DNA from: an uncultured Ruminococcus sp.
GTDB taxonomy: Bacteria; Bacillota; Clostridia; Oscillospirales; Ruminococcaceae
Assembly: GCA_900539835.1 (NCBI GenBank)
Contig: UQDR01000005.1
Coordinates: 54,189-118,188 of the forward strand
Direction of reading: 5' to 3'
DNA length: 64,000 bases
Shown here: piece after piece, positions 53,834 to 62,412 of the stretch
Numbering within the stretch: the stretch's first letter is position 1
How the letters are laid out: every line of letters begins with the position of its first letter
The notes under the pieces: generated by a model
What the model saw: only the letters and a program-made list of their open reading frames with translations
What the model was told of the DNA's origin: nothing
Database searches by the model: none
Made by a program: the position numbers and the translations under genes

Positions 53834-55177
53834 ATGTATATTTCCAAGAGAAATATAGTTAGGATAATATCATTTGCCATTGCAGGAGTTGGTGCTTTAT
53901 CAGTGAGAAACATTCAGCTTATGACAGAAAACAAGATAAACAACCGTGCATTGGAATACACTTATATGCGAGCTGTTGAAGAACTTTCTACTGCTGCGGA
54001 CAACATCAACAATACACTTGAAAAACAGATTTATGCAGGAACTCCCGAGCTTCAGCAGCAGCTTTCTGCAAAACTTTGGCGTGAATCATCAACTGCAAAA
54101 GCTGCGCTGGCTCAGCTTCCTATCCAAGAGCTTCAGCTTGAAAACACATATAAATTCCTATCACAGGTCGGCAACTATGCCTTATCACTTGCTGAAAAAT
54201 CATCTCACGATAAACAGATAAGTGATGAAGAATATAAAAAATTAAAAAGTCTTCATGATTTCGCAGACAGGCTTTGTGACGATATGTGGGAATTGGAAAG
54301 CAGTATTAACAGCGGCGAAATATCATTGATGACTGTTACATCGTCAATGAAAGCGCCAGACGAGAATGCACCGAACGTTACAGAAGGATTTGCTGATTTT
54401 GAAGAAGGCTTTGACGCATATCCTACACTTATTTACGACGGACCTTTTTCAGATCATATTTTAGAAAAAAATCCTAAAATGACTGCTAATGCTAAAGAAA
54501 TAACAGAACAAAAGGCGCTTGAACGTGCAACTATGGCAACCGGAATCAATTCAACGGATTTTACTCAGGTATCAGAAGAAGCGGGAAAAATGCCGTCATG
54601 GGTATTTTCTGATAACAAGGGAACAATAAGCTGTGCAGTCACAAAAAACGGCGGATATTTATCATATTTTATTAAAAATCGTTTAGTAAACAACGAAAGC
54701 ATTTCTATGGATCAAGGACTGTCAGCAGCTAAAAAATTTCTTGCTGATCTTGGAATAAACTCAATGAAAACCACCTATTATGAGGATTACAACGGAATCC
54801 TCACAGTAAACTTTGCTTATAATGACAATGATATTTGCGTTTATCCAGACCTTATAAAAGTATCCGTTGCACTTGATAACGGAGAAATTTTAGGATATGA
54901 TGCAAGAGGCTTTATTGTAAATCATGAAGACAGGACTTACAGCAATGATAGGATCTCTCCTTTGGATGCAGAAAAGAAGGTATCTCCTATGCTGACCATT
55001 GAAAGCCGTCAGCTCGCACTGATTCCTTCTGAAGGAACAGAAGAACGTTTTTGCTATGAATTTAAGTGCAGAAATCAAGAAGGCGGTCATGTGCTGGTTT
55101 ATATAAATGCTGTTACAGGAGAAGAGGAACAAATTCTCATTCTATTTGAAAGCGAAAACGGGACTTTAACAATGTAA
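53834..55177 (+). CDS. ypeB: Spore germination protein YpeB
   Basis: YpeB is needed for the stability and location of the cortex-lytic enzyme SleB in the spore inner membrane. The 447-residue protein has an N-terminal membrane segment (NIVRIISFAIAGVGALSV), a helical region with the family-typical NRALEYTYMRAVEELSTAAD and LSAKLWRESSTAKAALAQLP, and C-terminal PepSY-like domains (ISPLDAEKKVSPMLTIE). The ATG at 53834 has GGAG 8 bases upstream; a longer frame begins at 53759. In Bacillus ypeB follows sleB; here no sleB is adjacent, but a SleB-type hydrolase is 5 kb away (47929-48948). No SleB in the same transcript is visible. Confidence 0.92.
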   Translation: MYISKRNIVRIISFAIAGVGALSVRNIQLMTENKINNRALEYTYMRAVEELSTAADNINNTLEKQIYAGTPELQQQLSAKLWRESSTAKAALAQLPIQELQLENTYKFLSQVGNYALSLAEKSSHDKQISDEEYKKLKSLHDFADRLCDDMWELESSINSGEISLMTVTSSMKAPDENAPNVTEGFADFEEGFDAYPTLIYDGPFSDHILEKNPKMTANAKEITEQKALERATMATGINSTDFTQVSEEAGKMPSWVFSDNKGTISCAVTKNGGYLSYFIKNRLVNNESISMDQGLSAAKKFLADLGINSMKTTYYEDYNGILTVNFAYNDNDICVYPDLIKVSVALDNGEILGYDARGFIVNHEDRTYSNDRISPLDAEKKVSPMLTIESRQLALIPSEGTEERFCYEFKCRNQEGGHVLVYINAVTGEEEQILILFESENGTLTM

Positions 55178-55216
55178 CAAATTATCTCCCTGATTAATGT
55201 CAAACTAAAATATTTG

Positions 55217-55257
55217 AAAGGAGGGCATATTCCTAAACAGGAATATGAACACAATTA
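55217..55257 (+). promoter_or_regulatory. Ribosome site and hairpin in front of the rubrerythrin start
   Basis: AAAGGAGGG ends at 55225. A perfect hairpin follows: CATATTCCT (55226-55234), loop AAAC, AGGAATATG (55239-55247). When folded, it leaves about 9 bases between the ribosome site and the ATG at 55257, an ideal distance. In linear form the spacing to this ATG is about 31 bases. A competing ATG (55245) lies inside the stem. Confidence 0.7.
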
Positions 55258-55868
55258 TGAGCGTTGATTTTAATTCAAGTAAAACAAAGGAAAATCTTAT
55301 GAGAGCTTTCGCAGGAGAAAGTCAGGCAAGAAGCCGTTATACTCACGCAGAAGAACAAGCAAGACAACAGAAGCTTTATGTTCTTGCGGATCTGTTCAAA
55401 TTTACTGCAAATCAGGAAAAAGAGCATGCACTGATTTTCTATAATCATCTTAAAGAATGTGCAGGAGACACTATTCATATTGACGGCGGTTATCCTGTTG
55501 ATATTTCTGCCAACACATTAGATCTTCTGAAAATGGCACATCACAACGAATATGAAGAATTTGAGGATGTATATCCTTCTTTTGCTCAGGTTGCAAGAGA
55601 TGAGGGCTTTACAAGGGTTGCACAGGATTTCACCAATATAGCAAAAATCGAAAAATATCATGGAGACAGATTCCACTCTTTCGGTCAGTTAATGGAGCAA
55701 AACAAACTATTTTCATCAGATAAAACAGAAACTTGGTTCTGCCTTAACTGCGGATTTATTATGGAGGGCACTCAGGCACCTAATATCTGCCCGGTTTGTT
55801 CAAAGGAACAAGGATATTTTATTCGTTTAAACATGACTCCTTGGACATGTCAAAACGAATGCAAATAA
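55257..55868 (+). CDS. rbr: Rubrerythrin
   Basis: A peroxide-scavenging diiron protein of anaerobes. The protein starts MSVDFNSSKTKENLMRAFAG and has the ferritin-like diiron domain with the ExxARSRYTHAEEQ helix (ESQARSRYTHAEE), the ANQEKEHALIFY helix and the C-terminal helix pair with EKYHGDRF. A rubredoxin-like domain ends it: CLNCGFIMEGTQAPNICPVC with C-x2-C...C-x2-C. Using the ATG at 55257 gives 203 residues. The alternative ATG at 55245 lies inside a hairpin; the family N-terminus, and the spacing when the hairpin is folded, favour 55257. A strong terminator follows. Confidence 0.95.
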   Translation: MSVDFNSSKTKENLMRAFAGESQARSRYTHAEEQARQQKLYVLADLFKFTANQEKEHALIFYNHLKECAGDTIHIDGGYPVDISANTLDLLKMAHHNEYEEFEDVYPSFAQVARDEGFTRVAQDFTNIAKIEKYHGDRFHSFGQLMEQNKLFSSDKTETWFCLNCGFIMEGTQAPNICPVCSKEQGYFIRLNMTPWTCQNECK

Positions 55869-55871
55869 AAA

Positions 55872-55910
55872 GAAAAGCTGTTCGCAAAATCAATGCGAAC
55901 AGCTTTTTTT
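55872..55910. terminator. Bidirectional terminator between rubrerythrin and the kinase gene
   Basis: AAAAGCTGTTCGCA (55873-55886) and TGCGAACAGCTTTT (55894-55907) form a 14-bp perfect stem with a seven-base loop and T-runs; it serves both convergent genes. Seven T follow on the plus strand. Confidence 0.93.
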
Positions 55911-56844
55911 AATATTCATATGAACTTCCGCCGATAAACTCTCGAATAAGTGCATTGGGAGGAACAAGATCAATATCTAAAGTATCCAGCTCGTCAAAAA
56001 CTGACGTTATCAAGCTGAATTTATCAAAATCATCACAAGCTTTTAAAGCCTTTATCAAATCATCATAAAGAAGGCTTTTATACACAGACACTTCATATGG
56101 TATAAACGTATCTATATTAAATTCAGCACGCTGCTTATATGGCATTATATACAGATTTTCACCACGCTCCACACTGTCGAACATTGCAAGAGTTTCAGCA
56201 GGTTGACGTGCACGGAAAAATTTATCACGGATAATACGCCTCATCAGCCTGATCATACATGGATGAAGACAAGCGCCGTCTGATATCTGAATTCTTGATC
56301 TAACACTTACATATACACAGTTAGCAAAACCATCCGTCATTCCCGTTACATCAGGATTTAATGCATGGATCCCTTCAAAGACCACGATGTCTCCGGGATT
56401 TCTTTTTAGTATATCCCCCTTAACACGTTCCTGACGTTTAAAATCAAATGACGGAAGAATAACTTCCTCACAATTCGCAATTTTCATCATATGCTCATTT
56501 AAAAGAGGAATATCCAGACGATAAGGTGATTCATAATCTATTTCACCATTTTCATTCTTTGCCAGATGATTTTCATGGGCAGGTAAAAAGTAATTGTCCA
56601 TGGAAATTGTATGGGTGCACATTCCCATCGAATCAAGGTATTGTTCAAGCTTGAGAGACGTTGTGGTCTTTCCTGAACCTGACGGACCCGACAGCAGCAC
56701 TATAGGTCTTGAATCTCCCCGCTGATAAATAACATCTGCCATAGATTTCACTTGTGAAAAATAGCTTTCCTCACATTTATGAATAAAATCGTTTTGATCT
56801 TCTTTAAGTTTTCTGTTGATTGCAGAAATATGAACTTTTTTCAT
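55909..56844 (-). CDS. Uridine kinase-like P-loop nucleoside kinase
   Basis: A P-loop kinase resembling uridine kinase and phosphoribulokinase-type proteins. The Walker A is in IVLLSGPSGSGKTTTSLKLE, a Walker B-type segment IVVFEGIHALNPDVTGM lies later, and the SMDNYFLPAHENH motif is typical of the family. The end has a FDELDTLDIDLVPPNALIRE region. The start is uncertain: ATG at 56844 with GAGG 13 bases upstream, or ATG at 56856. It forms a convergent pair with rubrerythrin. The gene upstream (56970) is on the same strand, 126 bases away. The substrate (uridine, cytidine or another) is not determined. Confidence 0.85.
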   Translation of the reverse strand: MKKVHISAINRKLKEDQNDFIHKCEESYFSQVKSMADVIYQRGDSRPIVLLSGPSGSGKTTTSLKLEQYLDSMGMCTHTISMDNYFLPAHENHLAKNENGEIDYESPYRLDIPLLNEHMMKIANCEEVILPSFDFKRQERVKGDILKRNPGDIVVFEGIHALNPDVTGMTDGFANCVYVSVRSRIQISDGACLHPCMIRLMRRIIRDKFFRARQPAETLAMFDSVERGENLYIMPYKQRAEFNIDTFIPYEVSVYKSLLYDDLIKALKACDDFDKFSLITSVFDELDTLDIDLVPPNALIREFIGGSSYEY

Positions 56845-56969
56845 TTTTAAGATCATGCCTCGTTTGAAGCATACCCTCCTTTCAATGTTCAGCAACTTCC
56901 ATTAAAGCCCATAATTTTTCTGGACTGAAAATAGTTTATAAATATATTATGCTTTTAATAAACAAGCGG

Positions 56970-58556
56970 TTACTCCTCCCACTTACTGCATAAATTATTC
57001 AGTGTGTCTGTCATTTTAGCAAGCTCTTTATTGGTAAGCCCTGAGCTTTGATTTATAAGTCTTGTCAGTCTGTCAAGAGCCGCTGTAAGGCGCTGATAAG
57101 CAGTAGATTCACGTTTAGGAGATTTTGTGATTCTAATTGGTTCTCCTTGAATAAACTCACCGCTGAGTCCGTCAAGGACGGCACCGCTATAGGGGCAATA
57201 TGCGTCAATAGACATATCTTTTCTCAGGTGTTCAGTAAATTCCTCAACGGTCCGGTCTTCTCCATGAATCACAAAAACCTTATCAGGGTTATTTATATTA
57301 GATATCCACCGGTTTAATCCATTAAGGTCAGCATGGCCGCTTATTCCCGGTAAAATTCTTATTTTTGCATTAACCGCAATTTCCTCGCCGAATAATTTTA
57401 CTTTTCTTGCGCCGTCACAGATTTTTCTTCCCAGTGTGTTCACTGCCTGATAACCCACAAAAAGAACGGTACATTCACTGCGCCAGAGGTTATGCTTCAG
57501 ATGATGCTTTATTCTTCCTGCTTCACACATTCCGCTTGCAGAAATAATCACCTTTGGTGTTTTATCAAAATTTACAGCACGGGACTCATCACTTGTAACA
57601 GCTATTTTCAAGCCGTCAAATTTTATTGGATTTATCCCACTGTTAATATAGCTCATTGCTTCTTCATCGAAACAGGAATCCTTATTTTTATTAAATATTT
57701 CGGTTGCTTCTATTGCAAGAGGCGAATCAACATAAACAGGAAAACCGCTGTGATTTTTCACCATACCTTCAGCTTTTATATGTCTTATAAAATAAAGGAT
57801 TTCCTGTGTTCTTCCTACCGAAAACGCAGGAATAACCACATTCCCGCCCTTATCAAAGGTATCCTCAAGCACATCAGCCAAAGCTCTTGCATAATCAATG
57901 GGCTTTTCATGAACACGGTTTCCGTATGTAGATTCCATTATTACATAATCAGCTTCGTCTATATACTGCGGATCTCTTATGAGAGGCTGATTCAGATTTC
58001 CGATATCCCCTGAAAACACAAATTTTTTGGTTATATCCTTTTCTGTGAGCCATATTTCCACAGAAGCCGAACCAAGGAGGTGTCCTGCGTCAACAAACCT
58101 AACTTCTATTCCGTCGCAAATCGAAAACTTCTCATCATATTGATAAGGAACGAAGCATTTTACAGCACCCTCAGCGTCCTGCATGGTATATAAAGGCTCA
58201 GTTTCTTCCTGACCCTTTCTTCTTCCCTTTCTGCTGCGCCATTCTGCTTCAAATTCCTGTATATGAGCCGAGTCACGAAGCATTATATCACAGAGATTGC
58301 AGGTCGCCTGAGTAGCATATATTTTCCCTGAAAAGCCGCCTGCATAAAGAAGCGGCAAAAGTCCGGAATGGTCAATATGAGCATGAGTAAGAATTACAAA
58401 ATCTATTCCTGACGGAGCGGACGGGATCTGCTTATTCTCATATATATCAATACCCTGTTCCATTCCGAAATCCACAAGAAATCTTTTTCCGCAGGCTTCA
58501 ATAAATGTACAGCTTCCTGTTACTTCATGGGCTGCACCGATAAAAGTTACTTTCAT
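56970..58556 (-). CDS. Beta-CASP metallo-beta-lactamase-fold RNA-specificity hydrolase
   Basis: A 528-residue metallo-hydrolase of the beta-CASP group, related to archaeal/bacterial RNA-processing nucleases. The metal-binding HxHxDH is in ILTHAHIDHSGLLPLLYAGG, with the later His/Asp in DAGHLLGSASVEIWL and FSGDIGNLNQPL. The beta-CASP part contains VVIPAFSVGRTQEILYFI, then PKVIISASGMCEAGRIKHHL and HGEDRTVEEF with the C-terminal His. The ATG at 58556 has GAGGTG 7 bases upstream; the frame is open for 43 more codons without a ribosome site. Likely an RNA-processing or decay enzyme. It lies next to the DUF4363/YetF pair. Confidence 0.92.
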   Translation of the reverse strand: MKVTFIGAAHEVTGSCTFIEACGKRFLVDFGMEQGIDIYENKQIPSAPSGIDFVILTHAHIDHSGLLPLLYAGGFSGKIYATQATCNLCDIMLRDSAHIQEFEAEWRSRKGRRKGQEETEPLYTMQDAEGAVKCFVPYQYDEKFSICDGIEVRFVDAGHLLGSASVEIWLTEKDITKKFVFSGDIGNLNQPLIRDPQYIDEADYVIMESTYGNRVHEKPIDYARALADVLEDTFDKGGNVVIPAFSVGRTQEILYFIRHIKAEGMVKNHSGFPVYVDSPLAIEATEIFNKNKDSCFDEEAMSYINSGINPIKFDGLKIAVTSDESRAVNFDKTPKVIISASGMCEAGRIKHHLKHNLWRSECTVLFVGYQAVNTLGRKICDGARKVKLFGEEIAVNAKIRILPGISGHADLNGLNRWISNINNPDKVFVIHGEDRTVEEFTEHLRKDMSIDAYCPYSGAVLDGLSGEFIQGEPIRITKSPKRESTAYQRLTAALDRLTRLINQSSGLTNKELAKMTDTLNNLCSKWEE

Positions 58557-58641
58557 AAACAGCACCTCTTTCATGCTCTTTTTAACCGGATCCTCTTTAA
58601 CAATATTATAATACATTTTTCCAGTCATTTCAATAGCCGCA

Positions 58642-59016
58642 TTAAAATACGGAATAAAAATGCGGAAACTGGCTGTCATAAACACGTTCTATCCAATATT
58701 TTATGCTTTCACACTCGGAAATGAATTCATCGGAATCCTGTTCATAAAGCGGAAGAAGCTTTGCCACTGAATAAGAAATATCATCAAGTGTTGAGGACTG
58801 CGCCACAAATGAAATACGTATATAATAATCCTCCCAATAATCCTCTAAGTCATTGACCTTGTCGGAGACCTCGTCTGATTCATTATTATAAAGCTCAATT
58901 ATTTCATCTATTTTATCGGTGAGTTTTTTATTGTTTTTGTTCAGTATAAAAAGCGAACTGACAGAAATAATTATTATAACAGAAATAATCCCTATACATA
59001 AAGTTATTCTTTTCAA
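58642..59016 (-). CDS. DUF4363-like membrane-anchored protein, partner of the YetF-like protein
   Basis: A 124-residue protein with an N-terminal hydrophobic anchor (ITLCIGIISVIIIISVSSLF) and a helical domain of about 95 residues rich in Glu, Asp and Tyr. It fits the DUF4363 family, which is usually found beside YetF-type genes. The start is a TTG at 59014-59016 inside a TTGA overlap with the YetF stop codon (TGA), with GGAGG 8 bases upstream, so the two genes are translationally coupled. It shares the minus strand with the metallo-hydrolase gene. Function unknown; a role in spore or stress biology is only inferred from neighbours. Confidence 0.83.
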   Translation of the reverse strand: MKRITLCIGIISVIIIISVSSLFILNKNNKKLTDKIDEIIELYNNESDEVSDKVNDLEDYWEDYYIRISFVAQSSTLDDISYSVAKLLPLYEQDSDEFISECESIKYWIERVYDSQFPHFYSVF

Positions 59017-59702
59017 TCCAGTTTCCTCCTTACGAGCTTATAGACTTTGTCCTCATCAGCAGTCATCATAAAAACATTTTTAAGCTCACACTTTTCTTTT
59101 TTCAAGATGTTATCAAGCCATTTTTTATTAAGACCTATAAAGCTCAATGCATTTTCAACTACTTCGCCGTCGTCAACAACAAGCTGAGGAGGGTTTTTGC
59201 ATTTTTTATTGATTCCCATATCCTGAGGTGTGCATGGCTGTAAGCTTTGCTTTTGATAAACAGAAATCTTGCCTGTTGTTTCAACTATTGCAAGCTGAAC
59301 TTCAGTAATATCGAATACCTGTACGCTTCTGAGGGATTCCATCAGATCGTCAATAGTAAATCTTAGTTTTTTCATCTGCTTTTGATCTATTTTACCGTCT
59401 GTTATAATAATTTTAGGACTTCCCGAAATAATTCTGCGAAAGCCTCTTGAAAGAAGCGAAAAGTGTGACAGAGCTACATCAAGACAAACTAAAGTAAAAA
59501 TCGGAACAACGCCCATTATCATAGGTATATTTATATCCTCAATGGGCAAAGTTGCAATATTAGACATTAAAATTGTAACAACAAGCTCTGAGGGCTGTAA
59601 TTCTCCTAACTGACGTTTTCCCATAAGTCTGATTGAAAAAATTATAATTATATAAAGAATTATTGCACGAAAAAATACTATTAGCAAAGCCTTTACCTCC
59701 AT
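59013..59702 (-). CDS. YetF-like DUF421 membrane protein, second copy
   Basis: A 229-residue protein with three N-terminal hydrophobic segments and the DUF421 pattern: IRLMGKRQLGELQPSELVVT, then LMSNIATLPIEDINI and a soluble domain with RSVQVFDITEVQLAIVETTG. It shares the strand-pattern of the copy at 44.5 kb (QIQYAILENNGK against EVQLAIVETTGK), so the two are paralogues. It overlaps the DUF4363 gene by 4 bases and is transcribed divergently from gerA. The ribosome site is GGAGG, in the complement of CCTCC at 59697-59701. DUF421-DUF4363 next to a ger operon is a known arrangement in Clostridia. Confidence 0.9.
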   Translation of the reverse strand: MEVKALLIVFFRAIILYIIIIFSIRLMGKRQLGELQPSELVVTILMSNIATLPIEDINIPMIMGVVPIFTLVCLDVALSHFSLLSRGFRRIISGSPKIIITDGKIDQKQMKKLRFTIDDLMESLRSVQVFDITEVQLAIVETTGKISVYQKQSLQPCTPQDMGINKKCKNPPQLVVDDGEVVENALSFIGLNKKWLDNILKKEKCELKNVFMMTADEDKVYKLVRRKLD

Positions 59703-59825
59703 TTAAACATTAAATGTGTTCTATAATAATATTCTCTCAACATTCCTGAATATTCAGCACTAATAAGCTAACAATATCAGAGATAGAAACTTAAAAAGCA
59801 ATTGCTTTTTTGGAAAGGATAAAAA

Positions 59826-61313
59826 ATGAGCAGTTCACCTGATTTTAAAAATTATAAAGATGTGAAAATCGCCTCAAGACTTGACCAGATAATCCTTGAC
59901 TGCCGTTCTATTACCGGCAACACCATGGATCTTAACGTAATGGAAATAAACATATGCGGTGCACCATGCGCTCTTGTTACTATTGAGGGCATGGTATCCA
60001 CCAATGCCATGGCCGAACTTATTTTTCAGCCGATTATGGGACTAAGCATTCCAAAAGATGAAAATCCTAATGTGGGAGTATATCAGTTTCTGACAAAAGA
60101 AAGCCTGCTTACTGCTGAAAGGCATATTCTTTATACCTACGGCAGTGTTATGCAGGACTTATTCTCAGGATTTGCACTAATTTTTATTGACGGAATTCCT
60201 AAGGGCGTATCACTCGGAATTCAGGGTTATGAGAAAAAGTCCATATCTGAACCGACAAGTGAACATAATTTAATGGGCTCTCAGGAGGCTTTTGCTGAAG
60301 TCATAAGGACAAATATATCCCTTATCCGCCGTCGAATGAAAAACCCTGCTCTGAGATTTGAAATGCATCAGATCGGAGAGCTTTCATCCACCGATATATG
60401 CATCGTCTATATGCAAGATAAAGCACCGCCTGAAATGGTAGACAGGATAAGAAAAAAATTAAAAAGCATCAAGCTTGACACCGTTATTTCAAGCGGTTAT
60501 ATTAAGCCTTTTGTTGAAGAGCACATAAAGGAAAATCTGTTTTCAAACATCGGAAACACCGAACGTCCTGATGTTCTTTGTACCAAAATCAATGAAGGAA
60601 AAGTATGCATTCTAATTGACGGAACACCGTTTGCTCTTGTTTGCCCCACTTTATTCGTCGAAAACTTCAAAACAATTGACGACTATTGTTCAAAAAGCTA
60701 TTTTACAACTTATATAAGATGGATAAGATATTTTGCATTCTTTCTTGCAATTGCTTTTCCGGGAATTTATGTTGCAACGGCAAGCTATCATCCGGAAATG
60801 CTGAATTTAAAGCTTCTTCTCAATCTTTCTGCATCAGAACAGGCAACTCCTTATCCTCTTTTCTTTGAAGTATTGATTATAATGGCACTTTTAGAGCTTA
60901 TGCGTGAGGCAAGTCTACGGCTTCCGTCGGCAATAGGAAGCGCAGTATCAATTGTAGGCGGTCTTATTATCGGAGATGCCGCTGTAAAAAGCGGTATTAT
61001 CTCTGCTCCCCTTTTAATTATTGTAGGCTTAACCGCAACTGCATCATTTATCATACCCAGTCTGAGTCAACAAACCTCTGTCATAAGGCTTGCATTTATA
61101 TTTGCAGGAGGAGCCGCAGGATTTTTCGGCATTGCGATCTGCACAATAGTAGTAATGGCTAATGTCTGTGCAATGGATGAGTTTAATATTCCTTATACTG
61201 CTCCGGTATCGCCTTTTTCAAAAAAAGGAAGCCTCGATGTTTTTTCAAGAGCCTCATTTCAATCAATGGAAAAAAGCCACTCTACTGTTGAGGACTATAC
61301 AGAAGACAAATAA
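59826..61313 (+). CDS. gerA: GerA-type spore germinant receptor, A subunit
   Basis: The A subunit of a nutrient germinant receptor in the spore inner membrane. The 495-residue protein has a soluble N-terminal domain of about 290 residues, with TIEGMVSTNAMAELIFQPIM and IFIDGIPKGVSLGIQGYEKK, then a membrane region of about five helices with the GerA signature: FLAIAFPGIYVATASYHPEM, and PSAIGSAVSIVGGLIIGDAA. AAAGGA lies 6 bases before the ATG. It starts a plus-strand operon with gerB (61346) and gerC (62413). Upstream (59740-59790) a GAATA box near 59748 is a weak candidate for a sigma-G -35; the -10 is not convincing. Confidence 0.95.
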   Translation: MSSSPDFKNYKDVKIASRLDQIILDCRSITGNTMDLNVMEINICGAPCALVTIEGMVSTNAMAELIFQPIMGLSIPKDENPNVGVYQFLTKESLLTAERHILYTYGSVMQDLFSGFALIFIDGIPKGVSLGIQGYEKKSISEPTSEHNLMGSQEAFAEVIRTNISLIRRRMKNPALRFEMHQIGELSSTDICIVYMQDKAPPEMVDRIRKKLKSIKLDTVISSGYIKPFVEEHIKENLFSNIGNTERPDVLCTKINEGKVCILIDGTPFALVCPTLFVENFKTIDDYCSKSYFTTYIRWIRYFAFFLAIAFPGIYVATASYHPEMLNLKLLLNLSASEQATPYPLFFEVLIIMALLELMREASLRLPSAIGSAVSIVGGLIIGDAAVKSGIISAPLLIIVGLTATASFIIPSLSQQTSVIRLAFIFAGGAAGFFGIAICTIVVMANVCAMDEFNIPYTAPVSPFSKKGSLDVFSRASFQSMEKSHSTVEDYTEDK

Positions 61314-61345
61314 AGACACAACATTTTTAAAGGATCGGTGTTTTA

Positions 61346-62398
61346 ATGAAAAAAATATCATCACTTCAATTTATAACTATTCTTTTATGCTGTAAGCTTT
61401 TTACTATTATGACCTATATTCCGGAGAAGGATGAAAACGGCGTAATCATTATAATTGCCGCTGTCTTAACAACAATTTTACAGGGAATTCTCATGATTCC
61501 CATTATCGCATTTTATAACAAAAACAGCGGTGAAGGTATCTTTTCATTTGCTAATTCAAAAAGCAGAACCTTGGGAATATCAATCAGCATACTTTTTCTG
61601 TTAATGTCCTTATGGGCAATAATCGAATCGATGGGTGATCTTTCATTTTTTCTGGAGTATTGTTTCTCAGACACCTATGCTTCTTGGGCAGTTATCATTG
61701 TTCTTGTCGCCGCTACGTTTTATGTCGCTCATACAGGCATTTCTACTCTGGCAAGAACAACCGGCATTATCGCTGTGGTTACCATTATCAGTCTGATTCT
61801 TGTTTTGTCAGGATTTGAACATCATATTGATTTTATTGAACTGAATATATCTGTTGAAACCCCCGTAAATGATGTTATTAAAAGCATACCGAAGCTTCTA
61901 TCAAACTCACAGGAATTGGTAGCTATTATTATCCTTATGGAAAAACTCAGAAACCGTCCTGCAAAAACTGTTTACGGATATTTAAGCATAAAGCTTGTGC
62001 TGACAATAATTTCAGTCTTGGCTGTTGTTATGGTTTTAGGAGACTATGTTCATCTTTCAAAGCTTCCGTTTTTCACACTATCCGCATTTTCACAAACAAA
62101 AATCATAGAGCATTATGAAGCGTTCTTTATGCTGTTCTGGACTTTATGCGCTGTAATAAAAATCACACTTTTTACTATTTGCGCTCAGCATTGTATTCAT
62201 CAGATTTTCCCAAAGCTGAATCGTTTAGTCGGCGAGGGCTGTTCTCTTATAGTAGCAGCAGCTGTGACTCTCCCGATTCTATTTGAAGAAAATTGGGAGG
62301 CAGTTTCTTTCATAAAGCTTCAATCATTGTCCATTGTTTTACTCCTTGGTGTTATACCTCTGCTTCTGCTCTTTTTCAAAAAAAGAAAATCTAATTAA
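61346..62398 (+). CDS. gerB: GerB-type spore germinant receptor, B subunit (amino-acid permease-like)
   Basis: The integral membrane B subunit, with APC transporter-like fold, that recognises the germinant. The 350-residue protein has about ten hydrophobic segments and starts MKKISSLQFITILLCCKLFT. Family features include TYIPEKDENGVIIIIAAVLT, a helix AVIIVLVAATFYVAHTGIST and the late segment IKLQSLSIVLLLGVIPLLLL. The ribosome site is AAAGGA. It is 32 bases after gerA and 14 before gerC, so the three are one transcript. Which germinant it senses cannot be read from the sequence. Confidence 0.93.
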   Translation: MKKISSLQFITILLCCKLFTIMTYIPEKDENGVIIIIAAVLTTILQGILMIPIIAFYNKNSGEGIFSFANSKSRTLGISISILFLLMSLWAIIESMGDLSFFLEYCFSDTYASWAVIIVLVAATFYVAHTGISTLARTTGIIAVVTIISLILVLSGFEHHIDFIELNISVETPVNDVIKSIPKLLSNSQELVAIIILMEKLRNRPAKTVYGYLSIKLVLTIISVLAVVMVLGDYVHLSKLPFFTLSAFSQTKIIEHYEAFFMLFWTLCAVIKITLFTICAQHCIHQIFPKLNRLVGEGCSLIVAAAVTLPILFEENWEAVSFIKLQSLSIVLLLGVIPLLLLFFKKRKSN

Positions 62399-62412
62399 AA
62401 GGCGGTGATAAT

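Noticed and set aside
59740..59790. Candidate sigma-G promoter upstream of gerA
   Set aside because: A GAATA -35-like box is present but the -10 spacing and sequence do not fit well. It is mentioned in the gerA entry only.
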